Assembly (NCBI GenBank): GCA_003586115.2
Contig: QVOM02000049.1
Location: forward strand, 16,621,470-16,685,469
From: Salvator merianae
Taxonomy: Eukaryota; Chordata; Lepidosauria; Squamata; Teiidae
Direction of reading: 5' to 3'
Length of the DNA stretch: 64,000 nucleotides
A model generated the notes under the pieces. It saw only the letters and a program-made list of their open reading frames with translations. It ran no database searches and was not told the origin of the DNA. This document shows, piece after piece, positions 14,501 through 25,031 of the stretch. Made by a program: the position numbers and the translations under genes. Position 1 is the stretch's first letter. The number at the start of each line of letters is the position of its first letter.

Positions 14501-17500
14501 GCGCAGCTGGAGCCACACTGCACAGCGCAACATTTGCACCTGAAAAGGGTGTGAACACTGTGTACTGGGAGCAGTCCAACTGCGTACTGGGAGCAGTCCA
14601 ACTGCGTACTGGGAGCAGTCCAACTGCATACTGAGAGCAGTAGAGCATGATTTTGTGCTCCACAGTTAGTAGTGATCAGGAGCAGCTGTAGCCTGCTCCC
14701 AATCACAGGGGCCTCCATGCAGTGCAGACGCACTTTACTAGTGAGTGAGTGTGCAGACGCTTACTAGTGAAAAGTGCGAAAAGACCCTGTAACTTCAGTT
14801 TAGCTTAGATTGACTCTATTTTTCCATTTCTACCAACCTACAAAGTGTAAAACATACTGCAAAGTAACTCAAAATATTTCTCTTCACAATAATGAGTGAA
14901 ATTTTTAATCACATAATTTGCATAAAATTGAAAACTTCATCAAAATAAGCACATGTGTTTAAGAGATCACCATATTGGTATCTAGATGTCATTATTGTTT
15001 CCCAGTTCTTTAGGAAGGGAAGCGCTTGAAGTAACTGAACATGTTTGCAATTCACATCTACCTGGTTCTGTTCTGTTCCTATGTACCTGGCTTAAGCAGA
15101 TGGAGAAATTTTATATACATAGTGTTTTGTGTTTTAGCAATTTTTTTCCCCATTGAAGTGAATGCCCTGATAGAGTGTGGTGGAAGTGCACACATATTAG
15201 AGCTCTCATTCTTTCCCTGCCCTGCACTGGTTTGTGGACTTCTTTTGAAATTCCCGTGGCATTGGCAAATGGGCTTCTCTTTGAAATTCTAATGGTGGCA
15301 TGTTCATATCAAATCGAAGCCCATTTGCTGGCACTGTGCGATCTTCAGAGAAAGCCTACAAACCAGCACGGGACACGGGAGAGGCTTCTGGTTATGCTTC
15401 CCTTTGCCAGCTGCCAGCTGCCATTGTCACAGTCACATTTATACACTTAGATGGAACATGGAGTGTGTATCTAGGTAGGGATTTATATGGTTGTATTCTA
15501 ACAGAGTACTGCTCTGAATGAGGTTAGAAAGGTAATTCCAAGCAAGTGTGAATTGAGAGGGATCTTAAAACAGAGATTAGAAGGTGGTTACGTAAAGGGA
15601 AAGATAAAATTATGAATCACTTTTCCCAAACAATAAATTTTGTTAAGGTTTCGAGGGAAGGATGTACATGGTAAGGCCATTTGGTGAGATAATTTAGAGC
15701 AGGGTAATTTGCTTTATACAGTATATTTGTTTATGAGACAGTTAGCAACAGCCAGACCTAGAGAGACTGCATCCAAACAGGGTCGAAAACTCAGGATTAT
15801 CCAAGCACTATATTGGGATTGCTACATGTATCCGTGGCAATCCCAACATAGTCTGGGGATATAGAGGCAAAATCCCAAGATACTGCTATTGAGAAAAACA
15901 TCAAACCTGAGTTTTTCCATTTAGTGATATTACTTACTTCATCTGGTGCTTGCACCAAGGATTCTTCCTGTTGGAAATACCCTCTGCGCAAGGGCGGGGT
16001 AAAACCCTGTTGAGAATCCCCACTGTGCAAGCACAGGGATGGTTGCTTTAGCAGTTCCAGGTATTTTGCACCATTGGACGCATTGCGGGGACAGGCACCA
16101 GAATGGTAAGGACCTGAAGTCACCCCGCGATTTAGCCCAACTGTCCTGTCAGTGGCAGCAAGAGGCAGTTGCAGGATCTGAACAAGATTCCGTATTTTTC
16201 TCTTGCCCTGTGGAGCAACCTCAGTCTATATATGTCAGAAAGGCAGAGAAAGAGAAGGGAAGCTGCAACAGGGTATCACTTAAAAGGTTACTGACCTTGC
16301 AAATCTAGAAGGGAATTTGTGGCATGCATCAAAAAGGGGACACCTTGCAGTAGTACATCTTTATCTTGCGCAGTGCTACAGTTCCCAGTTTTCAGCACAG
16401 GTATAAGGCACCTAGAGGTATGCCAGAGCAGTAGGAATGCAGGAGAAAAATGGGAAGGGGGAAAGTACCTTTTCAATGCTGGTCTCGCGGCTGTGAGGTG
16501 AAAGATTTGTAGACTTGTTGTGGGGTGTGCAGGGGTCAGCTGCACACTGAAACCCTGCCTGCATATCAGCAGCGTTCAGTGCTGAGCAGGGGCTCCCAAA
16601 ACTGAGAACAGTTTGGAATTTTGTCTGGGGCAGTCAGCAGGGGGAGTGCAAATGTCAGCCCCTGCCCACCACTGTCCGCTGATTTGTGGCCTTCTACTGA
16701 AGTTCACACAGCACTGGCAAATGCATGGCGCTGACAAATCTTCCCTTATTTGCTGGTGTCACAGGAGCTTCAGCAAGAAGCCTGTTTGCTGACACCCGGG
16801 GACCGTATCTTTAAAAAGCCCATGAATCAGCAGAGGGCTGGAAAGCGCTCCCACGTGTGCTCCCCAGCACCAGCTGCCACTGAATTATTTAAAATAAAGG
16901 ACTGGCAACATTGGTTGCTGGGGCTAGATGACACTACATCCAAGCGGCTAGAGGTTGCTGAGTTGAATACCATGCTGCGATATAGAGCCACCTAGTGCAC
17001 AAGAAGAAACACTTGCCAGTGCTTTTAAAAGCACCAATCTGTTGTTCTTTTGCAGGTGTCGAGGCGAACCCTGCCATTCTGGAGGTTCAGTCCACAGGCA
17101 ATCCACCCCACCCCTAACAGCCTTGTAGGAAGGAGAGAAGGAAATGGAGTCACATTGGCCCAACTATCTATGCCGTTCCTTTCTCTGCTCAAATGTTCTC
17201 TGTATGCAGAAAGTCAGTCTGGCAGCAGGGTTTCCAGAGTCATAGTTTTTTATGCTTTAATACTGGGGAAGATTCAAGGAACAGAAATATTGGGGAGTTC
17301 TGCATTGCAAAGTCCTGGTACAAAGTGAGCCACCCTACAATCTGAATATGCAAGCCACTACTGTTTGAATATAAGCCCAAATGAAGTCAATCTGGTTTAT
17401 ATCTGAGTAGACATGCATAGGATTTCATTGTAAGTAAAATCAGATTAAGCCACTGCTGAAACTGAAACTGTAATTGGTCTAATAAGGTGATTTATTGAGC

Positions 17501-20500
17501 TAAAGTTCAGCACTGTGAAATAATACCATGGATAAGGAAACTGAGCAATACTGTAGGAAAGGATCTTTTGACCAATTGTTAAGCCTCATAAGAGTAAATT
17601 TTGCTCATAAAAGTGATATATTCTTTTTTAAAAATTCTAACTGTTTTTAGGATGCAAGAAATTGATATTAATTTTTTTAAAAATCTCTATATGTGCTCTG
17701 TGTTGTCCTGAGTAGCTAAAGTTTCTTATGGACCAGAAATGCTTTAAAATAACATATTGTCACCTTAGATATAGTGAGATGCTAGTAGTATTTCATTTGG
17801 AAGCCAGTAGTAGTTCGGACCTTGTGGAATGCTTCTTGAAATGCCTGAAGTCCAGCTTTTAGGTAGCTAGTAAGATGTATCTGTTCATCCAGGCATTCTC
17901 TGTTCAGTTGGTGGTTTATCCCAGCCAACCAAACTTTTAATATGCTTTTAATTGCTTGTACTACTTTAAATGAGTTTAACCTTCTTTTTAATGTTTGTTC
18001 TTGTCGAAACAGCTTTTGAGATTTTTATGGGAAGAAGTATAAACATGTTTTAAACAAATAATATAGAACTAATTATTTTCTAATTATTAATGTTCAGTAA
18101 AGAAAACCCAGAGTTTTGTTGCATTTTAAAGTGTTCATATAATTAGATAAAATTACAGGAACACCAAAATAATGTACCAGACATCCATTTAAAATAAAGT
18201 CTGGTGATTTGATGAAGTGAGTCTTAGGAGATAAGTTTAGGTTGCAATTTTATTTGTATTTGTATTGTATTTTATGCAATTCATTTTCCTTGTGAGTGAA
18301 TTTTAGCTTGCAAGTAATATTGCTTTCTCCCTTGCGGTGTTTTTGGGTTTTTTTTAAATCTTCTACTGATAACTATTTCTAGGTTTTACTATTTTATTTG
18401 TCTTGTACACTGCCCTGAAACCTAGGTGAAGGGCAGTACAATTTTTTTTGTATAAAATAAGGTTTAAAAAATACTAGTAGTTGCTTATTCCCGGCCTTAT
18501 TACTTCTAGTGTGCTCTTAACGTTTATTGTCAATATTTTCCATTTCTTTCTTTCCTTGGTTCAGTGTCTGCCTTCACACATCATCCATTTCAGCTTTCTT
18601 GTAAATCAAAGCTTACATGCTCCAGCCTGTTTTATTTTATTTGACTACGCAACCTTCATACTCACCCCAGTGGTTCAATCGCTGGTTGAGAGTGCTAAGA
18701 AATTAGTGCAACTATATTTTATACTCTGTTCAGGAAGAAAAACCCATTATTTACCCTGCTTTTAATCTAATGTGTAGTGTACTCTTAAAATGATGCAAAA
18801 GTAAAATCCATTGTTCAGTTTTACTTCCAGTTAGGTAAGTGTTTAAAAGATTGCAGCCTATAAAAATTTGGGAACATTTTTGGTATTTTAGAATTTAGGA
18901 TGAATACATTTTCTCTGAGTGTAGTTCTGCCAGGGTCAAGGGAAGAAGGGAGGGTGAACAAATTATATTTTAAGGATGTTTAAGAATTTTATTATATGCT
19001 GTGTCCCACCCTGGGACTTTCAGGTGAAGGACAGGATACAAACGTTATAAATAAATAAATACATTTCAGCTAGTCTGTACCCTCCTGTTCTTTTTTTTTT
19101 ATTTTTTGGCATGCCACCCATTTTTCATTTAAAAATCAGTCATAAATACACCAGTAATCTCTAGTTGCTGATTCTGTTTGAATACCTTTGTTTCCATATG
19201 CCTAGGGGTGCTTCCACTGTGATCAGTGTGAACCAAATTAAGCCTTGGGTTAGTTAGATAGCAAATGCTTGAACTTAGTTTTCTTTAAACCTTCTCTGCC
19301 ATGTTTAAGCAATTATTATTTAGTGTTTAAGCTAAGGTCAATAAAATAATGTGTGATGAACAACATGCGATTTAAAAGTTGTGAACTGTTGCATGAACCC
19401 ATAATTATGAAAGAAGAAAATAATATATAGATTATTCAATATTTGAGCAGAGGGAAGGTTGCAGGGTTTGAGGGTGTTTTCCCCTCTTATAGCCTTTCTT
19501 TCATATAAGGCGGTTACTTTACGCTTTATGCCTACAGTAAATCTTAGTTGTCAGAAAGGACCTTTAATAACAAAGTTTGCCTTTTTAATAATGAATTGAT
19601 TTTCTTATCAATAATATTAAGCTTTGGTGGGTACTTTCTTAGTAGTAGGCATATTTGTGCTCATACCTTTGTTTTCAATGACTTGTATGTTATGCAGGCT
19701 AACCTACAATGTGAGATAAAACTTCCAAACTTTGTGGAATCTCATCAAGCACTTTTTGCTTAGATGACTGTAAACTGACCAGGTTTAGCAGCAGAAGTTT
19801 CATGTGCTGTAATAGAAACAGGCTTAATGCTTTAAAATTAACTTAATTAAATTTGACAGGGTTTCAGTGATTCCCGAAGCTTTTGATACAATCCTACGCA
19901 TGTTTTCCTCAAAGACAGTCCCTTCTGTATTCACTGGGATTTGCTTCCAAATAGACATCTTAGTAACTCTGATGTTCAGTTCTAACCCTTGCAAAGAAAG
20001 TCCCCAGCTTTCATCAACAAAAATCTGAAACCGTTTATAATTCTTTTGTTACTACCAGTGCCTGCTAAACAGAAAGTCCCCAAGAGTACCCCTCCAATTT
20101 TTCAATAGTGGGAAACTGCTGTCTAACCTTTTGACCTTGGAAAGCATAAAAGGAACGAGCGTTTCAGTATCACCACAATGCCTACACGCTGGCCTTTCCA
20201 ACAGATGGAAGTTTACTTTGGCCTTATAAAGTCATTTTACTTAGCTGGAAGCTCTTGTCGCATGACAGATGATCAAAAATAGACCCACTGCAGCCTGCCC
20301 TGTCAATCACGGCGTGGCCAACAGCATAATAGTGGGGCGCCTGCAAAGAGTTTACACATATTGTAGACTCAGAGGTTCTAAAGGGATAAAGTTTCATAAT
20401 TCGCCACCTGTTAGCCGCTTGGCATAAAGGAAACTAATCACAAGAGCTTAAGTAGGAGTGCATTCATTTATATATCACTGTTCCTTAACAAGGGTACAAG

Positions 20501-23319
20501 TGTCCCAAAATCCATAGTAATGTGATAGAAGATGTTCCTCCTCCCTCCCCCTTCTATTCCCCCCTACCCCCCTCATGCCAGCTTTTTTGATAAGATACCC
20601 AGATGATTCTTAAAGGAGCCCCTTCCCTTTGTTACATTAGGCAGGAACAACACTCAGGGATGATCTCTTCCTGAGTGAATAATACAAACGTTGCAAGACA
20701 TTGTTTGTGCTTTAAAAACATTGAAACAAAACTTCAGAATTATTGTTGAGGTGGAGTTTTAGCAGGGAAAATAGTTATGGAATGGACCAAGCTGCAACCA
20801 GACACGGCTTGCTTTTTCCCACTTTATTTGGATATTCCAGGATAAAGCGTGGATATTCCAAAATATCCATTCTTTTATTCCAGAATATCCAAATATAGCA
20901 GAATGAGTGAGCAATGTCTGCATGCAGCGTCAGCCTAAAAAATGATGAGTCATTTTCTCTGTATTTAAGATCAATCTGTAAAATGCCATTGACGGCTAAA
21001 TAAGATCTACCATGCCTATTCCTTTCTATTTGCTCATATATTACTAGTGCTTTGCAGTTACTTCATTCTAGGCAGTGGGGATATGAGGAGGTAATTTTCT
21101 TTTCCTGGCTACGTGATTAAAAAGCTTATCTAGATGATTTTAAACGTTGGATTTAAAACAACAGTAACATGGTTTCAAAATCCAGAAAAAGTACATTTCA
21201 CAGCTGACGGCATTCTTTAAACTGAACCTTTTTTGGGGGGGCGGGCGGCCTTTGGCAACTTCAGATGGAAGTCATTTTTATTTAAACGTATTTTTATAAT
21301 CTTAACTGTATTTGTATAGGGTGACCAGGTGGAGCTGAATTGGGCAACAGATGGGAAGGAAAACTTTTTACTTTGCATGAGAAGTTGAACGCTTCTATTC
21401 TGCATCTGGAGCTGTGTGTGTGTGCCTGTTTATCTTCTTCAAACCCGCATTCTGGATAGGAGTGTTTTATTTTCCCTATATATAGTTTCCGCTGCAAGTC
21501 AAACACTTGGAAGATAGTAATGCCAATGTCAAAACAGAGGAAATTCATTTGTGCATTTTTATAGGGTGTAACCTAGCAGCTACAGACTGGGACGTGGGAA
21601 GTTCAACTTTCTGGTCTCACCTTTGCTATGTACTCATTTTGAAGCCTTGGGCACACTGTTGCTTCTTCGCTTCATCCTTCCATCTACAATAACACTGATC
21701 TGAATATGCAGAATATGGTTTGCACGCATTACTCAGATATTGTACGTGGAGCACTTTGTGTGTTCAGAAGCACCATATGAAAACTGTATTTTGTGGTGTG
21801 ACAGCACTGCTATCAGGTATCAACCTTGGCTTGCTTGTGCTATGTAGCGCACACGAGAAAGTAATATTTCATGATGCAAAAAATATTAAATGATGTATAT
21901 TTAAAAAAAAAAAAACCCAATGGGGCTGTTCCTCAAAATATGTTTCTGCTTTTGTTAAACAGTAGATCTGCCTGAACATAATCCTGCCCCTGATCTCCCC
22001 ACCCCTTCCAAAGCTATGTCTTATGTAGAAATAAACAAGCTGGCACAAGGCAGGACATCAGTGGCCTGATATGTCACAACAGGTTTGACTTTCATGGCCT
22101 TATAACCTCTTCAGAAGTGTGATGCACATTTGCCGAGGGACCACTGTTCTGTATTTTAATGGCATCTTTGTTAGCTTCCCCTCAGTGGCCTTTTGTGATG
22201 GAGTTAATTGCACTATAGTTCGTTTGAAAAGTGTGATTCTTGCTGTGTTTACCACACTTGTGAACTTCTATTTAAATTCCTTTGTCGCCTGTGTTTTTTA
22301 TTTATTTATTTATTTATTTATTTATTATTTTAATAAGGGTGACTGAGGTTGCAGAGAAATTAATGTGTGCTGAGTCTGCATAGCAAGTCAAGTAGGGTTG
22401 CCACGATACTTTTTTTTTAAAAAAAAAGTTTTTGCCAGTCTGCTTGTGTAATTGGGTAAGGCCATCAAACAAACGTACAAGCCTCAGGAAACTTTTACTG
22501 CTGCATAGGGAAACTAAACTTGCACCATAATTACAAAGAACTGCTCATTGCTTAAATGTGGAGCTAAATTTTTTTTATAAAGTCCTAATGGATTAACAAG
22601 TTCTAGGGGGAAAAAATGACACGTTTATGTGCATTTAAATTTTATATTCTCCAGTCCGGCAACTAAAATTTCATTTTTTAAGTTCTTCAATAGTTTTGTA
22701 ACTTGTGGCGAGGCCTCTTTAAAAGTATTTTGAAGTTATCGGTAATAAGGGTTTACGGTCTGTGCTTTTGAAAGAGCCACTATATATATTTTTTTTCCCT
22801 CCCAGTAACGCTTTTCTCTTTTTGGTTAAGAAGCTCTATTTGCCTATTGAAATTAGATATTGTGGCAACCCTATGCAGATAACAACAACTAAATTTGAGT
22901 TTGTTTCATAGTTCTGAACACGCAAGTGAGAGGTACTCGTGAAACCTAACTCTTGTCTTCTGTTTTTCAACAGGATCCCTGCTCATTATGTATATCCTCA
23001 GGCCTTTGTGCAGCCAGGAGTAGTTATTCCACATGTCCAGCCTACAGCAGCAGCTGCTTCCACCACGCCTTACCTTGACTACACTGGAGCCGCATATGCT
23101 CAGTATTCAGCAGCGGCCGCAGCGGCAGCCGCCGCTGCAGCCTATGATCAGTATCCCTACGCAGCATCTCCAGCTGCAGCAGGATATGTTACTGCCGGAG
23201 GTTATGGCTATGCAGTCCAGCAACCACTAACCGCAGCGGCACCAGGGACAGCTGCAGCGGCTGCTGCCGCTTTCGGCCAGTACCAACCACAGCAGCTGCA
23301 AACGGATCGTATGCAATAG
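5108..23319 (+). CDS. RBM24: RNA-binding motif protein 24, complete, 4 coding exons
   Basis: The spliced reading frame is 5108-5275, 5991-6114, 12068-12122, 22974-23319 (693 nt, 230 residues plus stop). One RRM occupies about residues 8-90: RNP2 is seen as KIFVGGLPY and RNP1 as KSRGYGFV, the latter spanning the exon 1/2 junction. After the RRM come [20 protein letters not shown] and an Ala/Tyr/Gln-rich tail with a run of ten alanines, ending TDRMQ. Human RBM24 is slightly longer (about 236 residues, from memory), and residues 1-110 look almost identical. The family binds GU-rich RNA, drives muscle-specific splicing and alters mRNA stability, in nucleus and cytoplasm. All junctions are GT-AG and in phase. 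RBM38 is the close paralogue, but the N-terminus and poly-Ala tail favour RBM24. Neighbouring CAP2 supports the assignment. Confidence 0.96.
5276..5990 (+). other. RBM24 intron 1
   Basis: 715-bp intron. The first part is the tail of the CpG island with a G-rich stretch after the donor. I see no repeat or gene inside it. Confidence 0.85.
5991..6114 (+). CDS. RBM24: RBM24 coding exon 2
   Basis: The acceptor ATCAAG is followed by GTGACCATGGCGGAC, which continues the RRM ([18 protein letters not shown], then [18 protein letters not shown]). It ends in phase 1 at donor GTAAGA (6115). 124 nt. This exon completes RNP1 and the last beta strand of the RRM. Confidence 0.95.
6998..7188. mobile_element. 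MITE family E, copy 1
   Basis: 191-bp element with terminal inverted repeats TGTGATCAGACA / TGTCTGATCACA, followed inwards by AACAAGAAAAAACATCTCTGAGG on one side and its approximate complement on the other. Related copies lie at 42642 and 61133. It lies in RBM24 intron 2. Confidence 0.65.
8400..10000. other. Unassigned GC-rich block in RBM24 intron 2
   Basis: About 1.6 kb with higher GC than the surrounding intron and several open frames of 100-130 codons on both strands, none resembling a family I know. At about 9370-9560 a segment appears partly duplicated (GAGAC-CAC...GCCACTGCAGTGCC-like wording). It is probably an old mobile element or a GC-rich insertion. Confidence 0.4.
10018..10283. 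mobile_element. hAT-like non-autonomous element, GC-rich
   Basis: Ends TAGTGGCGTAGC and GCTATGCCGCTG are inverted repeats of the common hAT type (CAG/TAG...CTG). The flanks CTTCCTGT (10010-10017) and CTTCTTGT (10284-10291) are an 8-bp target-site duplication with one mismatch, which fits hAT. The internal sequence is CpG-dense and codes for nothing obvious. Confidence 0.75.
10284..12067. other. Remainder of RBM24 intron 2
   Basis: An AAC-rich tract (10925-10945) is followed by TTTATAACACCCCTTTCGCC, resembling an antisense LINE tail, then sequence to 11470 that looks repetitive but that I cannot name. The last 400 bp before exon 3 are AT-rich and repeat-free. Confidence 0.45.
12068..12122 (+). 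CDS. RBM24: RBM24 coding exon 3 (55 nt microexon-like)
   Basis: Acceptor TCCACAG at 12061-12067 and donor GTAAGT at 12123. The 55 nt encode [17 protein letters not shown], joining in phase to both neighbours. It is short and embedded between introns of 5.95 and 10.85 kb. The residues match the known RBM24/RBM38 linker just after the RRM. Confidence 0.93.
12560..12900. repeat. Low-complexity T-rich stretches in intron 3
   Basis: Several T tracts (12581-12590, 12763-12772, 12811-12820, 12859-12890) including a GTTT-rich segment followed by an A tract. Short open frames crossing them are not genes. Confidence 0.7.
13412..13590. mobile_element. Palindromic MITE family C, copy 1
   Basis: 179-bp near-palindrome with ends GGCCCTTTCTGCAC / GTGCAGAAAGGGCC and arms of about 85 bp carrying GGATTATATCC-like and CTGCCAT motifs. 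The flanking triplets TTA and TAA suggest a 3-bp target site. Other copies: 29008, 33224, 60725. Confidence 0.7.
13972..14128. mobile_element. Tc1/mariner-like MITE
   Basis: 157-bp element with about 38-bp terminal inverted repeats (GGGTGATTCTGCATTGGC at the left, complement of GCCAGTGCGGAATCACCC-like sequence at the right). It is flanked by TA on both sides (13970-13971, 14129-14130), the target duplication typical of Tc1/mariner. Confidence 0.65.
14303..14787 (-). mobile_element. MITE family B, copy 1 (with internal minisatellite)
   Basis: 485-bp element in inverse orientation to the copy at 55828. Ends GGGCTTTTTCACAC and GTGCGAAAAGACCC are inverted repeats. The interior shares ACTAGTGA, CTACAGC and ACCATGG blocks with the other copies. 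Contains a 22-bp tandem array at 14562-14640. Flanking triplets TAT/TGT are an imperfect 3-bp duplication. Confidence 0.65.
14562..14640. repeat. 22-bp minisatellite, about 3.6 units
   Basis: Unit GTACTGGGAGCAGTCCAACT followed by GC, repeated perfectly three times (14562, 14584, 14606) with a degenerate fourth. It lies wholly within the family B MITE; the 55828 copy has a single related unit. Confidence 0.85.
15170..15430. mobile_element. Repeat family F, copy 1
   Basis: Shares TTTGTGGACTTCT, TTCCCGTGGCATTGGCAAAT and CAGCTGCCA blocks with 16540-16880. Internally semi-palindromic: a GGTTTGTGG start is answered by CTACAAACCAGC. Class unknown. Confidence 0.45.
15770..15945. mobile_element. MITE-like repeat family J, copy 1
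   Basis: Contains CACTATATTGGGATTGCTAC, ATGTATCCGTGGCAATCCCA and CATAGT. The CACTATATTG/ACATGTATC-GTGGC wording recurs at 35888-36078. Class unknown. Confidence 0.4.
16110..16265. mobile_element. Repeat family G, copy 1
   Basis: GCAAGAGGCAGTTGCAGGAT then CTGAACAAGATTCC and TCTTGCC are shared with 38810-38890. The GGCAAGA/TCTTGCC pair is inverted, suggesting a hairpin MITE. Confidence 0.4.
16540..16880. mobile_element. Repeat family F, copy 2
   Basis: Related to 15170-15430 through TTTGTGGCCTTCT, GCACTGGCAAATG and CCAGCTGCCACTG. The two copies lie about 1.2 kb apart in the same orientation. Confidence 0.45.
17330..19850. other. AT-rich, repeat-poor part of RBM24 intron 3
   Basis: Mostly unique-looking sequence with a few short LINE-tail fragments: about 18395-18440 (CTGCCCTGAAACCTAGGTGAAGGGCAGTA) and 18995-19062 (CACCCTGGGACTTTCAGGTGAAGG then TAAATAAATAAATA), both + strand L2-type 3' ends. 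A trace of another dispersed repeat is seen at 17385-17430. No gene seen. Confidence 0.5.
19885..19965. mobile_element. Fragment of a common squamate dispersed repeat
   Basis: CAATCCTACGCATGTTTTCC, then GTCCCTTCTGTATTCACTGGGATTTGCTTCCAAATAGACAT, resembles the widespread reptile repeat with a CCCATTGAATTCAATGGG-type palindromic centre. It is degenerate and very short. Confidence 0.45.
19990..20420 (-). mobile_element. Non-LTR retrotransposon C-terminal fragment
   Basis: On the minus strand about 20170-20230 reads [20 protein letters not shown] and continues [10 protein letters not shown] and, after 20170, [13 protein letters not shown] wording. The C-x2-C-containing C-terminus and FPLLKNW block resemble the 3' ORF end of a reptile LINE. 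Clade not certain. A related plus-strand piece may lie at 51600-51900. Confidence 0.5.
20791..20928. mobile_element. Palindromic MITE family I, copy 1
   Basis: 138-bp palindrome with arms of about 65 bp: GCTGCAACCAGACACGGCTT left, complement of AGCAATGTCTGCATGCAGC right, both leading into TTTGGATATTCC-AGAATAAA. A half copy lies at 52576-52655. No clear target duplication. Confidence 0.6.
20929..22973. other. 3' part of RBM24 intron 3
   Basis: Largely single-copy-looking AT-rich sequence. Notable short features are a GTGTGTGTGTG tract at 21414-21424, an A tract at 21902-21914, and a TTTA microsatellite at 22297-22328. The last 600 bp before exon 4 contain no recognisable repeat and are a candidate conserved intronic region. 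Confidence 0.5.
22297..22328. repeat. (TTTA)n microsatellite
   Basis: About eight TTTA units. This type often marks an antisense LINE/SINE tail, but no element body is recognised beside it. Confidence 0.8.
22974..23319 (+). CDS. RBM24: RBM24 terminal coding exon
   Basis: The acceptor TTTTTCAACAG precedes GATCCCTGCTCATTAT, giving [17 protein letters not shown] and then the Ala-rich tail. The Ala run is encoded by mixed GCA/GCG/GCC codons at about 23107-23141, so it is not a pure triplet expansion. A second Ala stretch precedes [15 protein letters not shown] and the TAG at 23317-23319. Confidence 0.96.
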
Positions 23320-24078
23320 CAAATGGACTTGTCTCTTTCTTCCTCTTCCTATATTTTTACCTTCCAGCCTTCCAAATAGAAATAGTTTTTAAAGAGGCAA
23401 TTAACTTTAGCCAGTCCAGCTTTAAGGAAAGGCTCCAATGCAGTAGAGATTACCGAACCAAATCTGCCACTGTTCCTGTGCAGTAAGCATCCACACCGTA
23501 GGTGATATTATACAGCAAGGTTTTAAGAGTTTGTAGTATCAGTCTAAGCATCCTCCTATCATGAAAGGAAGGTAGAGGTTAGCAAAAGAAGCTTATACTT
23601 TGAAAAAGATGCATTTTACAATATCAGGGAAAAGAAGTCCAGGTGAGCAATATGTAGCCTGTATCAAGCTGAAGATGACTATTATATAAATGTTGAAGCA
23701 CTGACTGTCATTGCTACTTTTTGTATATCGAACAAACTAAGAAAATGGCCTTTGGGAATGGGGCGGGGGGTGAAGGTGGACAGGCACCAAAGTTATTTTC
23801 TCATCTGTCCTCTGTATGAATGGGACTATGGAACAAGTGGTGTGGAATTAATGGGCACAACAGCTGTACCGACAATCAATAACAGAGACCGTTCTGGAAC
23901 GAACACATCACTCGTGCTTGTTTGATGAGCTTGTCACATTCTAATCCCTCTGCCCCATCCTGTTTCACTTTTAGGAAACTTTAACTGCTGGTGTCAGCTA
24001 TTCTGATTCTGAAATAGGATCAGCTTTTTACTACAACAGCCTTCTCTTTTTATTTATTGTATCTATTCATCGCTTGCA

Positions 24079-24084
24079 AATAAA
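24079..24084 (+). terminator. RBM24 proximal polyadenylation signal
   Basis: Canonical AATAAA about 760 nt after the stop codon, followed by a GA-rich stretch rather than a clear GU-rich element. It could give a short 3' UTR isoform; usage is unknown. Confidence 0.45.
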
Positions 24085-25031
24085 GGCAGGAAGAAATTTG
24101 CTGAATTTAAACCTTTAAGAACTGCGTTAAGGGGGGGGAAATTCAAATGATTTATACAATTTAATACTTATTTAAAATATTTATTTGCTGAACTTAGGCC
24201 GTTCATGAGACAGCTTATTGAGACTGCAGTTCTTCAAGGGTTAACGCTATATGGATTATAATGTGCCTTAATTGTAATGCTATTTAAAAATGTATTTATT
24301 TTGAAAGTTGTACTGTGCTGCACTCTAAAGAAAATGACTTTAGATGCAAAACTGTAAAATGATGTATTCATCTCATGGTATAAGTTATTTAGTAGGTTTA
24401 GCTATAGTTGTGAAATATTAACCTGATGAACTAAAGATGCTGATGTGGATTTTTGGTAAGTACCTTATTTGTAATGGTACTTTTAACACTTCTGTAAAGA
24501 TTTGATCTTAAAAATGCTAGTTTCATGCTTTTCCTTTAATCACCTCAGCCCTGTACCTATTTCCTTGGAAGAAAGCTGTACTGATTTCAGTAGAACTTTT
24601 TTTTTTCCTAAGGAAATGATAATTGACTACCCATTTGGCTATATTTATATTTATAAAACTTCACACACTTGCTTCAAAGCATAGCTTAATTCATGCATCA
24701 CTGTTGTGCAGTAGGATCCACTCTTGTGAGGTCTGATCACTCATTTTATCAATAACACCTGGAAATAGGGACTGTGTAGAATGAGTGAAGAATATGGGAA
24801 ATAATGTGATTTTTCCAAACCATGGTTTCCCATAGTATTGCTAATGTTTTTATCATGTCCAACAAGAACACACCAAAACTACTGCTGTGTCACAACAGTA
24901 ATGTGTAATTGGGCTTAAGGGCTAGTGGTTTTTAAAATACTCAATTCCAAACAAATATATGGGAAAATGTGTCCAAATCTTCAATCTTAAATGCACTGTG
25001 TGAGAAATAAGGTTCTACAAAGTCATTAACC

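Noticed and set aside
14562..14640. Regularly spaced 22-bp repeats resembling a CRISPR array
   Set aside because: Units are contiguous without spacers, inside a MITE in a vertebrate intron.
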